Origin: Bacteroidota bacterium
GTDB lineage: Bacteria; Bacteroidota; Bacteroidia; AKYH767-A; OLB10
Length of the DNA stretch: 64,000 bases
Assembly (NCBI GenBank): GCA_016717325.1
Contig: JADKFV010000004.1
Location: forward strand, 124,001 to 188,000
Direction: 5' to 3'
Of the stretch, positions 19,101 to 28,667 are shown piece by piece; position 1 is the stretch's first letter, and each line of letters opens with the position of its first letter. Made by a program: the position numbers and the translations under genes. The notes below the pieces were generated by a model that had not been told where the DNA came from, ran no database searches, and worked only from the letters and a program-made list of their open reading frames with translations.

Positions 19101-21583
19101 ATGATTTTTGCAAGGTTATCGCAATATTGGCTAAAAATAATTTTTGTTTTATTTTCAAATTTAAACAATGAATCTACGAAAAATATATTTTGGCTTACAA
19201 CGATAGTATCTATAATAGAGTCACTTGTGAGTTGGAAGTGTAGGCAAAAAACATTGGTGTCGGAAATAGTATTGCTTTTGTATAATAATAAATTGTTGGC
19301 AATAATTTTTAAAAATCGCGATGGTTTATCGTAACTTATTTCAATTGGGTTCGTAGATGATACAACACGGAAAGTAGAAAAATCTATCCCTAAAGGAATT
19401 ATTACTTCGAACATTAATTGTTTACATGTGTCATTTTTTGTATGACAGTAACTGTACGCAAAGTCTGTTGTGAATTTATCATTTGTTGTTACAAAAAAAT
19501 GTTGGTTTTTTGATTGAGTCGTATAAAAATCACTTACAGTATTATTTACTAGTGGGCCCCATATTGCCACATTGTTCGAATCTATAACATCATTGGCTAT
19601 TGGAAAAATGGCAACTTTTGTTTGGGATGGCAAGTAATTATTATTAGGCTTTTCATAAATTTTCAAAAATAAATGTCCTTTACTTAAAGAAGGCAAAGTA
19701 GATAAATTCCAAATCAACGAATCGGTTGTTATGGTATCAGGAGTAATGGATGACGAAATAAAAACAAAGTTATAATCGGTATAAAAGACAAGTGTAGGTT
19801 GTTGAGATGCAGTGCCATTATTTTTATACGATATAATATAATAAGTGGTGTCACCAGCACCCTTTATACCTAAAGGTTCAAGCGAAACTTCTAAGTCGTT
19901 GAATGGTGCAGTGGATTTATACGCAAAATTATTCACTGAATCTATACTAGATGCAGAAGAAAAAGCAACGGTATATTTTGTTGGTGTTGGTGTAAGGCTG
20001 TTATAAGTTTTTGGTGCTTTATATGTATAATTTCCGGTTTGAAAATACGGCAATTCGTAATTGCCATTTGTATCAGTGTACACAACCGTAGTACCGGTAC
20101 CTTTCGAAACAGGCATTGATTGAATAGGAATTTCATTGATATCGAAGACATTATTTTTATTCACATCAACAAAACATTTTCCGGTGGCAAGATTATAATT
20201 GCTGCTAAATTTTTGTAACCAAAAATCAAAATTTTTATTGCCAGTAGGGTCAATCAGTTTAGCTGCTTTGGAAAGTGAAATATTGGAATTGCTTGTTGTG
20301 CCTAAAATATAATTTCCATCATAGGTATTAATGATTTTGCAGCTTGCATTAATAAAATAAGTTTTATAATAATAATTCAGATTTATTTTATCACCCTCAT
20401 TACCTAAAGTTGACACTGTTTTTTGTTCGATGATATTTCCTAAAGAATCCAAAAACACTATCCAATTATCTACTAAGTAATTTATTGTTTTTTTATCTCC
20501 ACCCTTCGGTGATGCAGAAATTCCAACAAGCGTATATCCACCAAGTTTATTTTGAATAATATTACCAATGAACTCATCTTGGGTACCTCCAATAGTGTTT
20601 TGCCATTGTATGCTTCCAATAGAATCAACTTTGATAATCCAAAAATCCTGAAGTCCAATTTTGTTTTCTGTCTTATCGTTGGTGATGGATGAATTGGAAT
20701 TGCCTCCCAAAACAAAACCATTATCTTCTGTTGAGTAAAGCGAATACAAATAATCTTCCTGGCTCGCCCCAATCGTATTTTGCCAAATAATGTCGCCTGT
20801 CGAATTTATTTTTACTATCCAATAATCGTGTAAGCCTTTGGCATGTTCGGTTTTATTTCCACCAATATATGATTTCGAAATACCGCCAAGCAGAACATTA
20901 CCATCCTTACCTTTTACTATACTTGTACATAAATCCTCATCGGCACCACCATAGCATTTATCCCAAAGTTTCACACCATTGGAATCGAGCTTTATTATCC
21001 AATAATCCATATCACCATATCCTGCAAAAGGTTTTTGCAACGAAGATAGGGTTACGGAAGTGCCTGCTAATAAGTAACCGCCATCGTTTGTTTGAAGTAA
21101 TGAACTCAAATAATCAAAGTCGGTTGTACCACAAGTAAATTGCCATTGTATATTGCCATTGGCATTTAATTTCAAAACCCAATAATCGAAAATTTGATGA
21201 GAGGCAACTGTTTTGTTGCCACCTATAGGAGAGCTTGAATAGCCTCCAATTAAATAACCCCCATCGCTTGTGGTAATAATACTTGTAGCATTGTCATCCC
21301 AATATCCGCCATATGTTTTCTCCCATTGCAGTTGCCCTGCACTATCATATTTTACCAACCAATAATCATTGTTTCCATAGTAAATTGACACATTAGCCGA
21401 AGCCCCATTACAGGTGGTTCCTATTGCTATACTTCCCCCATCAGAGGTAGCTTGCATATCGGCAAAGTATTCGTTACCCCAACTGCCAACGTCCGATTGC
21501 CACTCACTACGCAAAGGCTGTGACTTTAAAAATGTCGAGTAGAAAAAGAGCAAACTCGAAATAAAAATAAATCTATTTAGCAT
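16172..21583 (-). CDS. Giant T9SS-secreted propeller/Ig-like protein
   Basis: ATG at 21583 gives about 1803 residues with a signal peptide (MLNRFIFISSLLFFYSTFLKS). Residues up to about 440 hold roughly seven repeats of about 65-75 residues, each with DGGY-LGG-S and DYWI-K-DS-G-I-W-T-GG, a probable propeller. A CnaB/SdrD-like module (TGKCFVDVNKNNVFDINEIP) and a long region of about 90-residue Ig-like repeats follow; the latter have Cys pairs and the phrase QW-NG-PI-N...SGWYKV. The C-terminus is a type A T9SS sorting domain (FNIYPNPANEEINIVVP ... GLYLIRI). It would be exported across the outer membrane and anchored or released. It is paralogous to the next gene and in the same orientation, 56 bp downstream of it. 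Confidence 0.9.
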   Translation of the reverse strand: MLNRFIFISSLLFFYSTFLKSQPLRSEWQSDVGSWGNEYFADMQATSDGGSIAIGTTCNGASANVSIYYGNNDYWLVKYDSAGQLQWEKTYGGYWDDNATSIITTSDGGYLIGGYSSSPIGGNKTVASHQIFDYWVLKLNANGNIQWQFTCGTTDFDYLSSLLQTNDGGYLLAGTSVTLSSLQKPFAGYGDMDYWIIKLDSNGVKLWDKCYGGADEDLCTSIVKGKDGNVLLGGISKSYIGGNKTEHAKGLHDYWIVKINSTGDIIWQNTIGASQEDYLYSLYSTEDNGFVLGGNSNSSITNDKTENKIGLQDFWIIKVDSIGSIQWQNTIGGTQDEFIGNIIQNKLGGYTLVGISASPKGGDKKTINYLVDNWIVFLDSLGNIIEQKTVSTLGNEGDKINLNYYYKTYFINASCKIINTYDGNYILGTTSNSNISLSKAAKLIDPTGNKNFDFWLQKFSSNYNLATGKCFVDVNKNNVFDINEIPIQSMPVSKGTGTTVVYTDTNGNYELPYFQTGNYTYKAPKTYNSLTPTPTKYTVAFSSASSIDSVNNFAYKSTAPFNDLEVSLEPLGIKGAGDTTYYIISYKNNGTASQQPTLVFYTDYNFVFISSSITPDTITTDSLIWNLSTLPSLSKGHLFLKIYEKPNNNYLPSQTKVAIFPIANDVIDSNNVAIWGPLVNNTVSDFYTTQSKNQHFFVTTNDKFTTDFAYSYCHTKNDTCKQLMFEVIIPLGIDFSTFRVVSSTNPIEISYDKPSRFLKIIANNLLLYKSNTISDTNVFCLHFQLTSDSIIDTIVVSQNIFFVDSLFKFENKTKIIFSQYCDNLAKIIFDDSNVCETDTVKVNNIASIPFSNNFVWVLDSDTVSTNDFFIFYNLVPGNHNVTLIVNSPYCQKIVSHAFSVNSFSSSFKPPIFADLGQVRSWGNPDPRDPFQWYFNGTPVGTNYQSCQMAQAGWYQVFANNIYGCQSFSDSLFAINCFDAMDIQLSDLTPCPHTPLFVSNNGNFKVSAKWWLDLKPIPGDSGLNITSLEPGIHKILLKIDSANCKLYDENKSFWVNEFIIPYLVFVNDTILCDKTFSYYEWFFNGVSIPNNNVQNLHPDSSGYYQLFVIDSLGCSHFTDSIYYHNALGVIHLQLDTTICEGDAFFATNQGNYPYNNNFNWFVDSIFQVTDSALFLGNLPAGNHKITLMVIDYVDTVLLSKFINVNALPVKPVIAFANNVVSCNGSYNVYKWYRNDTLVTYNSSMTIFQAGWYKLRVENTSNCFIYSDSVFLLPCNLYLSLEVVNSGFCIGDTLKAYNKSIFPSTNYWTLDGNFISSDTSISISGISVGWHTLVLEVTANGCTTTTSASIIVSQPVIPLINKFYNDLHCNLSSFSYLWYLNGNPISNSNVQHWIIAASGWYKVSCTNLYSCTSFSDSIFCNLCPPMVNFNVYNDNVCFTDTIIAYSITPMYPSTYWSIDGVFYSSDSLIKIHNVGAGIHNLRLNSDSANCVTSHYRNITFAVDSARFVAQNNLLTSTYNLLSYQWYLNGLPIANATNKTLIIYQSGYYSLSGMANLNCFVFSDTLYIPLCNYTPTFTMSSTSVCMYDTVVCYMNQSPSTYKSWMLNGTFISQDSAINIFNFPPNTNFISLVYSTNFCYRLTTQNFQGVTAIKPTITVFTNQLQTNNVAFANFQWLLNGALIPLATTYIYTPNQSGYYQVDVTYPNGCSNISDSVYFGLNGIENYDTNHFNIYPNPANEEINIVVPCTLGEYYNIELLEVTGAQIEIIFNGKPTTNELKKKIILKNLSKGLYLIRINETVKYFIKS

Positions 21584-21639
21584 GGTGCGTTGCCGATATG
21601 AAAATTGAAACAAAATAAAAATGTGCTTTAAAATTAATT

Positions 21640-24600
21640 TTATTTTTTATTGATAAAACATTTATGCAATACCGAGTTCGTTCGTTGAACAACCATCACG
21701 TATATTCCATTGCTCAATAAAGATACATCTATCGGGGTATCTGTACCTTTCAATTGTATCGATATTAAAACGTTGCCAAACATATCGTTTATAGTTGCAA
21801 AAGTATTTTCGAATGATTTATCAAATTTAACGTGCAAAATATCATTTGAAGGATTTGGAAATAATGTTATTTCTTGATTATTATACTCAGCCATAGATGC
21901 CGACAAATCAATATAAATGGAATCAGATACTTCTGTGCAACCGTTCGAATCGATAGCAGCAATGCTATACCAACCACTTAGCAATAAATTAAATGTTATT
22001 TGGTTTGCGCTTGTTATTGGAGTGCCATTGAATATCCATTGAAAACCATTAAATCCACTATCACAAACTATGGCTATTCCGTTAAATGTAAAAGTAGGAA
22101 TAACAGGTTGAAGTACATTTATATTTTGAACAATTGTGCTTGTGCAATTTAATGTATCGATATTTAAAGAGAGTTGGTGATTGCCAATATTTTGTGCCGG
22201 CACAACTATTGCAGTATCGGACGATAAAAAATTGCCGTCTATTTTCCATTCGTAATCAAGTATATATTCAGTTTGAGATGTATTGTAAGCTGCAAATGCC
22301 TCGTCAGGACAGACAATAGAATCGGGCACATTCATGGCAAGCAATCCATTACAATGAAACATGTACGATGAATCGGAAATTGCTTTGCATCCATTAGCAT
22401 CGGAAACCATTAATTGATACCATCCATTTTGATTAACTATATGTGTATACTGAGTTGAATTTTGCAACACTATTCCGTTATTCAACCATTGGTAATTTAC
22501 AAAATTGGCATTCGATGATAATGTGTCGCCATTCGAAACAATGGATGAAACAGGTAAGGCATTGATAATAATATTTTTTGTTGCATCAACATGGCACGTT
22601 AGTGTATCGATATGTAATTGAATGGTGTGAGTGCCAACCGACAAACCAGATAATGAAACAAATTCGTTACTCGAAATTACAGTAGTATCCAAAGTCCAAG
22701 TATAATTATTGTATGGAAAAATAGAATTGTTTTGTACCGTGATTATATCGCCATAACATGCGTTAAAGTTTGAAACATCGAGCGATATTAATTTATCACA
22801 AAATGACACAATATGCACTTTAGCAATATCGGTAATAACAGGAGTATTGAAATCGAAATATATTGCCGCACCATTATTTATTACATCGCCAATATGAAGC
22901 GTATCGCGAGGCTTTATTTTATAGTGAATATAACCATGACTTGCGGGCTCATCCACATTACTATCGGGCAGTAAAATATTATCGAAATGATATTGCATCA
23001 ATCTCGAAACAGGATTATAATCTAAAGTAACAGTGTTGGAAGCATCAACAATTTCAAAAGTACTTTCATCGAGCATGGGAGATAAAACATTTTCGACTCT
23101 TACAGTAAAAGCAGTGTCGTTTCCTGTATTTTGAAAATTAACAATGTAATCTATAAAATCTGGATGGGATAATTCGTACTCATAAAGTGTGTCGGGGCTT
23201 ACAAGCACATTATTGGGGTCGTATGAATTTGTTACCCATACCTCAATGGTGGAATTAAGAAAAACGCTATTATTTTCAATATCGGCATCGTTAATCAAAG
23301 GATAAATAGTAACACCCGATAAAATTAATGTATTCATTGGAGTGCCATTATGTACTGTTACATAAATAAAAAAACTTTGCTCCTGAAATGGCCATATGTC
23401 AGGCAAATTATAAACAACAGAATCGGGGAATACAAACGAGGGTTGAATTGTAGATGATGAAAATGAAAGATGTTGGTCAATATAAAATGTTATGGTTGGG
23501 CTCAATATGGTATTGCCTATGTTTTTGTAGTGGATAGAATACGAAGCTTGAAAACCTGGTCTGAACGCAGAGTTCGGCCATGCAGTAATCATCAAATCAT
23601 TGGCTATGGCAGCAGGTTGATAAACAAAATCATTCATCGAATCGGTTAAATTAAATTGATTGAAAGCAACATTTTGTTTTGCCGGTACCGAATTCCAATA
23701 AGAAATTGGTGGCGGTTCAACTTCGAAATTGCCTGTATCTAAAACATGTAGCTTGTAGTTCCCTTTATCATTAGTAAATCTGAATCGGCCGCTTTGGTTT
23801 TCTGTAATCCTTTTATTTTGAAGATAATATTCATTACTATCCTTTGCCAGATTTGAATTGGTATCGAAATATGAATTACCCTTAATAGTATTATATTTTG
23901 TGGCAAATTTTGCAACCCAAATATCTGAACTATTCGCATCTTCCGATTTATCGCCACTTATTCCCGAATAAGATTCAAAAACTGCTATCAAATTAGATTG
24001 ATAATCATAAATTACACTATGCAAATTATCCGTACTTTGTCCACCAACATCTATTTGTTCTGTTAAATTTCCCAAACTATCAATCAAAACCATCCACCCA
24101 TCTGTTGAACCATAACCAATTTCTGTTTTATCTCCCGAAGAACCGATTTCGGAACTTCCGGCAAGTAAATATTGATTGTTGGGTGCAGTTACAATACAAT
24201 TCAAATTATCATAACCTGCACTGCCAATTGTTTTGTCCCATAATACGTTTCCGCTGTTGTCTAGTTTTAACACCCAGTAATCATCATGCCCTTGGGGAAG
24301 TTCCGTTTTATCGGCACTAGGCCATGAATTAGAATATCCCCCAATTAAATATCCATTATCATTAGTATGGCATATGGAGGTGAAAATATCCTCCTGACTT
24401 CCTCCTATAGTATTGTCCCATACAATATTACCAATCGAATCAATTTGTACAATCCAAAAATCATTACCACCAATATAGTTTTCCGATTTATCTGCACTCA
24501 TATCCGATTTAGAATAACCACCCAAAACGAACCCTCCATCTGCATCAACGACCACAGAAAAACACTTATCAATGTCTGTACCTCCAATTGTATTTTGCCA

Positions 24601-25212
24601 TAATACGTTTCCCATGCTGTCAAATTTTAAAACCCAGTAGTCTTCCTGCCCGAGATTACTTTCTGTTTTATCACCACCTATTGGCGAACTTGAATAACCC
24701 GCAACCAAGTATCCTCCATCTTGTGCTTGAACAACACCACTTAAAAAATCATTATAATTTCCACCAATATCTTTTTGCCATTCAATATTCCCCAAATCAT
24801 CCAACTTCAATATCCAATAATCATAACCGCCTTTTGAGGGTTCGGTTTTGTTACCATCTATACCTGATAATGAAGTGCCGCCAATAATGTAACCTCCGTC
24901 ACTTGTGCTTGCAATACAAGACGGCATGTCATACCCTGAACCACCGTATGTTTTTTGCCAAATAATATTTTGTGCCGAGTCCAATTTTAGTATCCAATAA
25001 TCAGAGCTTCCAAAACATTGTTCACTTTTGTCAAGCCCTAAATTTGAATAAGAATAACCAAGCACTACCATGCAATGATCCGAAGTATTAACCATGGCCA
25101 CAGCACCATCTGTGCTGGTTCCTCCAATTGTATTGTCAATATTTACAATCGGAATTTGGGAAAACAAACTATTCGTAATAAATAGAAATAAGATGGTCAA
25201 GAAATTTTTCAT
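21640..25212 (-). CDS. T9SS-secreted propeller protein with DUF7619-like domain
   Basis: 1190 residues with signal peptide MKNFLTILFLFITNSLFSQ. There are seven repeats of about 60-75 residues (DGGYLIGGYS...DYWVLKLD..GN.LW..TIGG) to about residue 430, then an SdrD/CnaB-like module. A DUF7619-type domain follows (YDPNNVLVSP, FIDYIVNFQNTGNDTAF, IYFDFNTPVITD), then two or three Ig-like repeats ending SGWYSIAAIDSNGCTEVSDS. The type A sorting domain (ITLFPNPSNDILHVKF ... NGIYVMVVQRT) closes it. The layout parallels the neighbour at 16172-21583, so the pair probably arose by duplication. Both sit inside a segment bounded by two copies of the isoaspartyl peptidase gene end. Confidence 0.9.
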   Translation of the reverse strand: MKNFLTILFLFITNSLFSQIPIVNIDNTIGGTSTDGAVAMVNTSDHCMVVLGYSYSNLGLDKSEQCFGSSDYWILKLDSAQNIIWQKTYGGSGYDMPSCIASTSDGGYIIGGTSLSGIDGNKTEPSKGGYDYWILKLDDLGNIEWQKDIGGNYNDFLSGVVQAQDGGYLVAGYSSSPIGGDKTESNLGQEDYWVLKFDSMGNVLWQNTIGGTDIDKCFSVVVDADGGFVLGGYSKSDMSADKSENYIGGNDFWIVQIDSIGNIVWDNTIGGSQEDIFTSICHTNDNGYLIGGYSNSWPSADKTELPQGHDDYWVLKLDNSGNVLWDKTIGSAGYDNLNCIVTAPNNQYLLAGSSEIGSSGDKTEIGYGSTDGWMVLIDSLGNLTEQIDVGGQSTDNLHSVIYDYQSNLIAVFESYSGISGDKSEDANSSDIWVAKFATKYNTIKGNSYFDTNSNLAKDSNEYYLQNKRITENQSGRFRFTNDKGNYKLHVLDTGNFEVEPPPISYWNSVPAKQNVAFNQFNLTDSMNDFVYQPAAIANDLMITAWPNSAFRPGFQASYSIHYKNIGNTILSPTITFYIDQHLSFSSSTIQPSFVFPDSVVYNLPDIWPFQEQSFFIYVTVHNGTPMNTLILSGVTIYPLINDADIENNSVFLNSTIEVWVTNSYDPNNVLVSPDTLYEYELSHPDFIDYIVNFQNTGNDTAFTVRVENVLSPMLDESTFEIVDASNTVTLDYNPVSRLMQYHFDNILLPDSNVDEPASHGYIHYKIKPRDTLHIGDVINNGAAIYFDFNTPVITDIAKVHIVSFCDKLISLDVSNFNACYGDIITVQNNSIFPYNNYTWTLDTTVISSNEFVSLSGLSVGTHTIQLHIDTLTCHVDATKNIIINALPVSSIVSNGDTLSSNANFVNYQWLNNGIVLQNSTQYTHIVNQNGWYQLMVSDANGCKAISDSSYMFHCNGLLAMNVPDSIVCPDEAFAAYNTSQTEYILDYEWKIDGNFLSSDTAIVVPAQNIGNHQLSLNIDTLNCTSTIVQNINVLQPVIPTFTFNGIAIVCDSGFNGFQWIFNGTPITSANQITFNLLLSGWYSIAAIDSNGCTEVSDSIYIDLSASMAEYNNQEITLFPNPSNDILHVKFDKSFENTFATINDMFGNVLISIQLKGTDTPIDVSLLSNGIYVMVVQRTNSVLHKCFINKK

Positions 25213-25414
25213 GGCAGTAGTGTTTTATTTTTGTTGGTAAGTGATTCAATTCGAGATGCAATGATAACATTATATTTGAATTATAGGCTATTTTTTTCAA
25301 CAAAACAATATTGGCCAAAACACATGTAGATTTTTTTATGCTAAAAAAAACCGTGACCTGTTTAAAACAAAAGGGTACATATTTAAAAAAGTGTTTTTGT
25401 TATAATTGATAAAA

Positions 25415-25501
25415 AACGCAGCACTTATTTTTAATTCGGCAGGCATGTACCGCGCCAGTTTGAATGATGCTATGGAAATTGTGACGGAGATTTATAAGTG
25501 A
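25415..25501 (+). pseudogene. Detached 3' end of isoaspartyl peptidase gene
   Basis: 87 bp corresponding to codons 282-310 (including stop) of the gene at 15201-16130, in frame and without gaps. Six bases differ, all at third codon positions and all synonymous (AAT/AAC, GCC/GCA twice, GCA/GCC, AGC/AGT, ATA/ATT). Homology stops at the TGA: the following bases differ between copies. It has no start and cannot be expressed as the enzyme. It marks the right edge of the segment carrying the two giant T9SS genes. Confidence 0.88.
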
Positions 25502-25549
25502 TTTCCTCTAAAGGACATTTTGGGACAAAAAATAATTTTCATATTTATT

Positions 25550-25578
25550 TTGCTGTTAAATAATTGCATCTATATTTG
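25550..25578 (+). promoter_or_regulatory. Promoter of tRNA-Val
   Basis: A Bacteroidota-type -7 element TATATTTG (25571-25578, matching TAnnTTTG) is preceded by TTG at 25550-25552 with 18 bases between, close to the usual spacing. Transcription would begin about 5 bases after the element, some 30 bases before the mature tRNA. Confidence 0.65.
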
Positions 25579-25614
25579 CGCTCCGAAAAAAATGAAACAT
25601 TTTTCATTTGCGTT

Positions 25615-25689
25615 GGGAGCTTAGCTCAGCTGGTTCAGAGCACCTGCCTTACAAGCAGGGGGTCACTGGTTCGAACCCAGTAGCTCCCA
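25615..25689 (+). tRNA. tRNA-Val (anticodon UAC)
   Basis: A full cloverleaf: acceptor GGGAGCT pairing with AGCTCCC, D-arm GCTC...GAGC, anticodon stem CCTGC/GCAGG around loop CTTACAA (anticodon TAC, reading GTA and other Val codons), variable loop, and T-arm ACTGG TTCGAAC CCAGT. The discriminator is A at 25689. CCA is not encoded, as is common in this phylum. A promoter lies upstream and a terminator directly downstream, so it is a single-gene transcript. Confidence 0.96.
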
Positions 25690-25694
25690 CAACC

Positions 25695-25724
25695 AAAAGC
25701 CCTTCTCACGAAGGGCTTTTTTCG
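25695..25724 (+). terminator. Intrinsic terminator after tRNA-Val
   Basis: aaaagcccttc - tcac - gaagggctttt, a perfect 11-bp stem with a four-base loop ending in a T run. It begins 6 bases after the tRNA. Confidence 0.9.
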
Positions 25725-25928
25725 TTTTACTCAACCTTAAATAAAACAGGATTTATTCGCAAACGCACAGTTTTCATTTCTGCCTTACCATGTCACTTTC
25801 TCAAAGCACTTTCAAAACCTCATAATTTTAAAAAAATTGTTTTTTTTGACAGCATAAAACGAAACATAAATTACACTCGAAATTCATATTGATGTTGTTG
25901 ATTTACACAAACTTTAAAACCAACTATT

Positions 25929-26456
25929 ATGAAAAAAATGCTCATCTGCTTTCTCTTTATTATTTCAATGAAGACAGCAAAAACCCAGGATAACGTTTTT
26001 TATGAAGACGTATTAACGACAGAAAATAAATCACTAAGCCAAAGACAAGTCTTTACAAAAGCCAGTGAGTGGCTGGTTTACAGTTTTTATTCGACCAAAA
26101 ACCCGGTATTTTTTTCAAACGAAAAAACCGGTAGAATAATTGGCAATGGAAGTTTTCAGGTTTCTATTCCACAAGGTGTAAATGGCAATACAACACCAAT
26201 GGGACATGTATCGTTTGTTATTTCTATTTTTTGTAAAGATGGCAAAAGCAGGCTGGTATTTTCCAGTGTAACGCACGATGCTGAAGCCAGTGGCTTTGGC
26301 TCAGGCGGAAATTTGTTGAGTATTCATCCTGTGTCTGATAGTTTAGGTTTATCAGATAAAAACTGGAAAAAGATACACGAAGAAACCACCAAGAGTTTCA
26401 AAGGCATTTCTCAGGCATTACTGGCTTATCTCAATGCAACCGAAAAAGATTGGTAA
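25929..26456 (+). CDS. DUF4468 domain protein, secreted
   Basis: A 175-residue protein with a signal peptide (MKKMLICFLFIISMKTAKTQ). The body matches the DUF4468 pattern: an opening helix (QRQVFTKASEWLVYSFYSTKN), then GRIIGNGSFQVSI and a strand pair (FVISIFCKDGKSRLVFSSVTHD). DUF4468 proteins are small beta/alpha domains of unknown role, probably in the periplasm. It stands alone, with more than 200 bp on its left and 520 bp on its right. Confidence 0.8.
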   Translation: MKKMLICFLFIISMKTAKTQDNVFYEDVLTTENKSLSQRQVFTKASEWLVYSFYSTKNPVFFSNEKTGRIIGNGSFQVSIPQGVNGNTTPMGHVSFVISIFCKDGKSRLVFSSVTHDAEASGFGSGGNLLSIHPVSDSLGLSDKNWKKIHEETTKSFKGISQALLAYLNATEKDW

Positions 26457-26976
26457 TAGGGTGTTCTGTATTTTAATTGTTGAACACTTATCTTGCTGCA
26501 TATTTTTCGAATTATTACAAATTAAGTACGTGATTTTGCTATCGCAAAATTAACACATGCCCAATTGTTATTTATTAATTGTTACGCTATTAAGTCCTTT
26601 GCAAAATTGAAATGCACCAGATTCATTGCACAAATAATTTTTGAGAAAGACCTCTTTGATAAATTGATTCCATTAAAGCATAAGTAAATAACAATCTAAA
26701 ATTTAGAAATACTTCAACGGTTTAATCAAAGGGAGAAATCAACTTGGTTAAACTTCTCAAGTCATTATTATTATCATATTATTTTTGTCCTTCTGGTCAA
26801 AAATGGCCTTATCAACTAATGTTTATAAAAAACCAAAGCATTTCGAAATTTTATTAATAGCAGTTGTACAACTAAAGCAACAATTATTACCTTCGCGCCC
26901 GATTTGAGGGGCATTACCTGAAAAATACAGTTGAAGCCTTCAGACACTAAAATAAAAACAATTATTTTTCACAAAT
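26457..26976. other. Upstream region of atpD
   Basis: 520 bp without a coding frame worth reporting. A possible -7 element TACCTTCG lies at 26888-26895, with TTG at 26864-26866 (21 bases apart, slightly long), giving a leader of about 75 bases before atpD. No riboswitch-like structure was recognised. Confidence 0.45.
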
Positions 26977-28482
26977 ATGAGCAAAGGAAAAGTAGCACAG
27001 GTAATTGGTCCTGTAGTGGATGTATCGTTCGATACAACAACATCAAAACTTCCAAACATTTTAGAAGCCCTTGAGGTGACAAAAGGAAACGGCCAGATAG
27101 TAGTTCTTGAGTGCCAACGTCACGTTGGCGAGGACACAATACGTGCAATTGCCATGGACTCTACCGATGGTTTGGTACGTGGTATGGAAGTTACTGCAAC
27201 AGGAACAACCATAGCAATGCCGGGTGGCGAAGGCATCAAAGGTCGATTGTTTAATGTAGTGGGCGAAGCCGTAGATGGCATGCGCACCGTAACAAAAGAT
27301 ATTAAGCTTTCCATTCATCGCGACCCACCTAAGTTTGAAGACCTTTCTACCGAAACTCAGGTATTATTTACCGGAATCAAAGTTATCGACTTGCTCGAGC
27401 CTTATTCAAAGGGTGGTAAAATTGGTTTGTTTGGTGGTGCCGGTGTAGGTAAAACCGTTTTGATTATGGAGTTGGTAAATAATATTGCCAAAGCTTATTC
27501 TGGTCTGTCGGTATTTGCCGGTGTGGGTGAGCGTACCCGCGAAGGAAACGACTTATTGCGCGAGTTCCTTGAGTCGGGCGTAATTAACTATGGTGACGAA
27601 TTTAAACATAGCATGGAAAGCGGTGGATGGGATTTGAGCAAAGTAGATTACGAAAAACTTAAAGAATCAAAAGCTACACTTGTATTCGGACAAATGAACG
27701 AGCCTCCGGGAGCACGCGCACGTGTGGCGTTGAGCGGACTTACAGTTGCTGAACATTTCCGCGATGGTGATGGTACATCAACCGGTGGCCGCGATATCCT
27801 TTTCTTTATCGACAATATATTCCGCTTTACACAGGCAGGTTCCGAAGTATCGGCCCTTCTTGGCCGTATGCCATCTGCTGTGGGTTATCAACCTACACTG
27901 GCTTCGGAAATGGGTGCCATGCAAGAGCGTATTACTTCTACCAAACGTGGTTCTATCACATCGGTACAAGCGGTGTACGTACCTGCCGATGACTTGACCG
28001 ACCCTGCTCCGGCTACTACATTTGCCCACTTAGATGCCACTACGGTATTGAGTCGTAAGATTGCTGAGTTGGGTATTTATCCTGCGGTAGATCCTTTGGA
28101 TTCTACCTCACGTATCCTTTCTGCCGCAGTATTGGGCAACGAACATTATGATTGTGCACAGCGTGTGAAATTAACTTTGCAACGTTACAAAGAACTTCAA
28201 GATATTATTGCCATCCTTGGTATGGATGAATTGAGTGACGAAGATAAGTTGGTGGTTCACCGTGCACGCAGGGTACAACGTTTCTTATCGCAACCATTTT
28301 TTGTTGCCGAACAGTTTACAGGATTAAAAGGAGTACTTGTACCTATTGAAGACACAATCAAAGGATTTAATATGATAATGAATGGCGAGGTTGACGAATA
28401 TCCTGAAGCGGCATTTAATCTTGTAGGCAATATTGATGATGCCATAGCAAAAGGTAAAAAATTATTGGCAGAAGCGAAGTAA
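26977..28482 (+). CDS. atpD: ATP synthase F1 subunit beta
   Basis: The 501-residue catalytic subunit of F1F0 ATP synthase. Walker A is GGAGVGKTVLIMEL (about residues 153-166), Walker B is DILFFIDNIFRFTQAG (about 272-287), and GERTREGNDL and the ILGMDELSDEDK segment are intact. The length fits Bacteroidota homologues. It makes ATP at the alpha/beta interface on the cytoplasmic side of the inner membrane. It pairs only with atpC here; in this phylum the rest of the operon usually lies elsewhere. Confidence 0.98.
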   Translation: MSKGKVAQVIGPVVDVSFDTTTSKLPNILEALEVTKGNGQIVVLECQRHVGEDTIRAIAMDSTDGLVRGMEVTATGTTIAMPGGEGIKGRLFNVVGEAVDGMRTVTKDIKLSIHRDPPKFEDLSTETQVLFTGIKVIDLLEPYSKGGKIGLFGGAGVGKTVLIMELVNNIAKAYSGLSVFAGVGERTREGNDLLREFLESGVINYGDEFKHSMESGGWDLSKVDYEKLKESKATLVFGQMNEPPGARARVALSGLTVAEHFRDGDGTSTGGRDILFFIDNIFRFTQAGSEVSALLGRMPSAVGYQPTLASEMGAMQERITSTKRGSITSVQAVYVPADDLTDPAPATTFAHLDATTVLSRKIAELGIYPAVDPLDSTSRILSAAVLGNEHYDCAQRVKLTLQRYKELQDIIAILGMDELSDEDKLVVHRARRVQRFLSQPFFVAEQFTGLKGVLVPIEDTIKGFNMIMNGEVDEYPEAAFNLVGNIDDAIAKGKKLLAEAK

Positions 28483-28502
28483 GTTTTTTGGGGGAAGTTT
28501 TT

Positions 28503-28665
28503 AGTTTATAGTTCTTAGTTTTTAGTTGGCTAACGCAAAAAAAACTATTTGCTGGTTTATAAATTGAAAACTGTATTTCAAACTAAACACTATAAACTGA
28601 ATTTCAAACTGAAAACTGAGTTTCAAACTTAAAACTGTATTTCAAACTTAAAACCGAATTAAAAA
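28503..28665. repeat. Word-like repeats between atpD and atpC
   Basis: About 160 bp built from reiterated short phrases: tttagttcttagtttttag, then five or six variants of aaactgtatttcaaacttaaaactg. It resembles other repeat-filled gaps in this window in style but not in exact sequence. It has no hairpin symmetry and separates two genes that are normally a few bases apart. Confidence 0.8.
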
Positions 28666-28667
28666 AA

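Noticed and set aside
16172..25212. A classical transposon or prophage carrying the giant T9SS genes
   Set aside because: No transposase, integrase, terminal inverted repeats or phage structural genes lie between the duplicated peptidase ends.
25615..25689. tRNA-Val as integration site for the 16-25 kb segment
   Set aside because: The duplicated sequence is the peptidase gene end, not part of the tRNA; no second tRNA fragment was found at the left edge.
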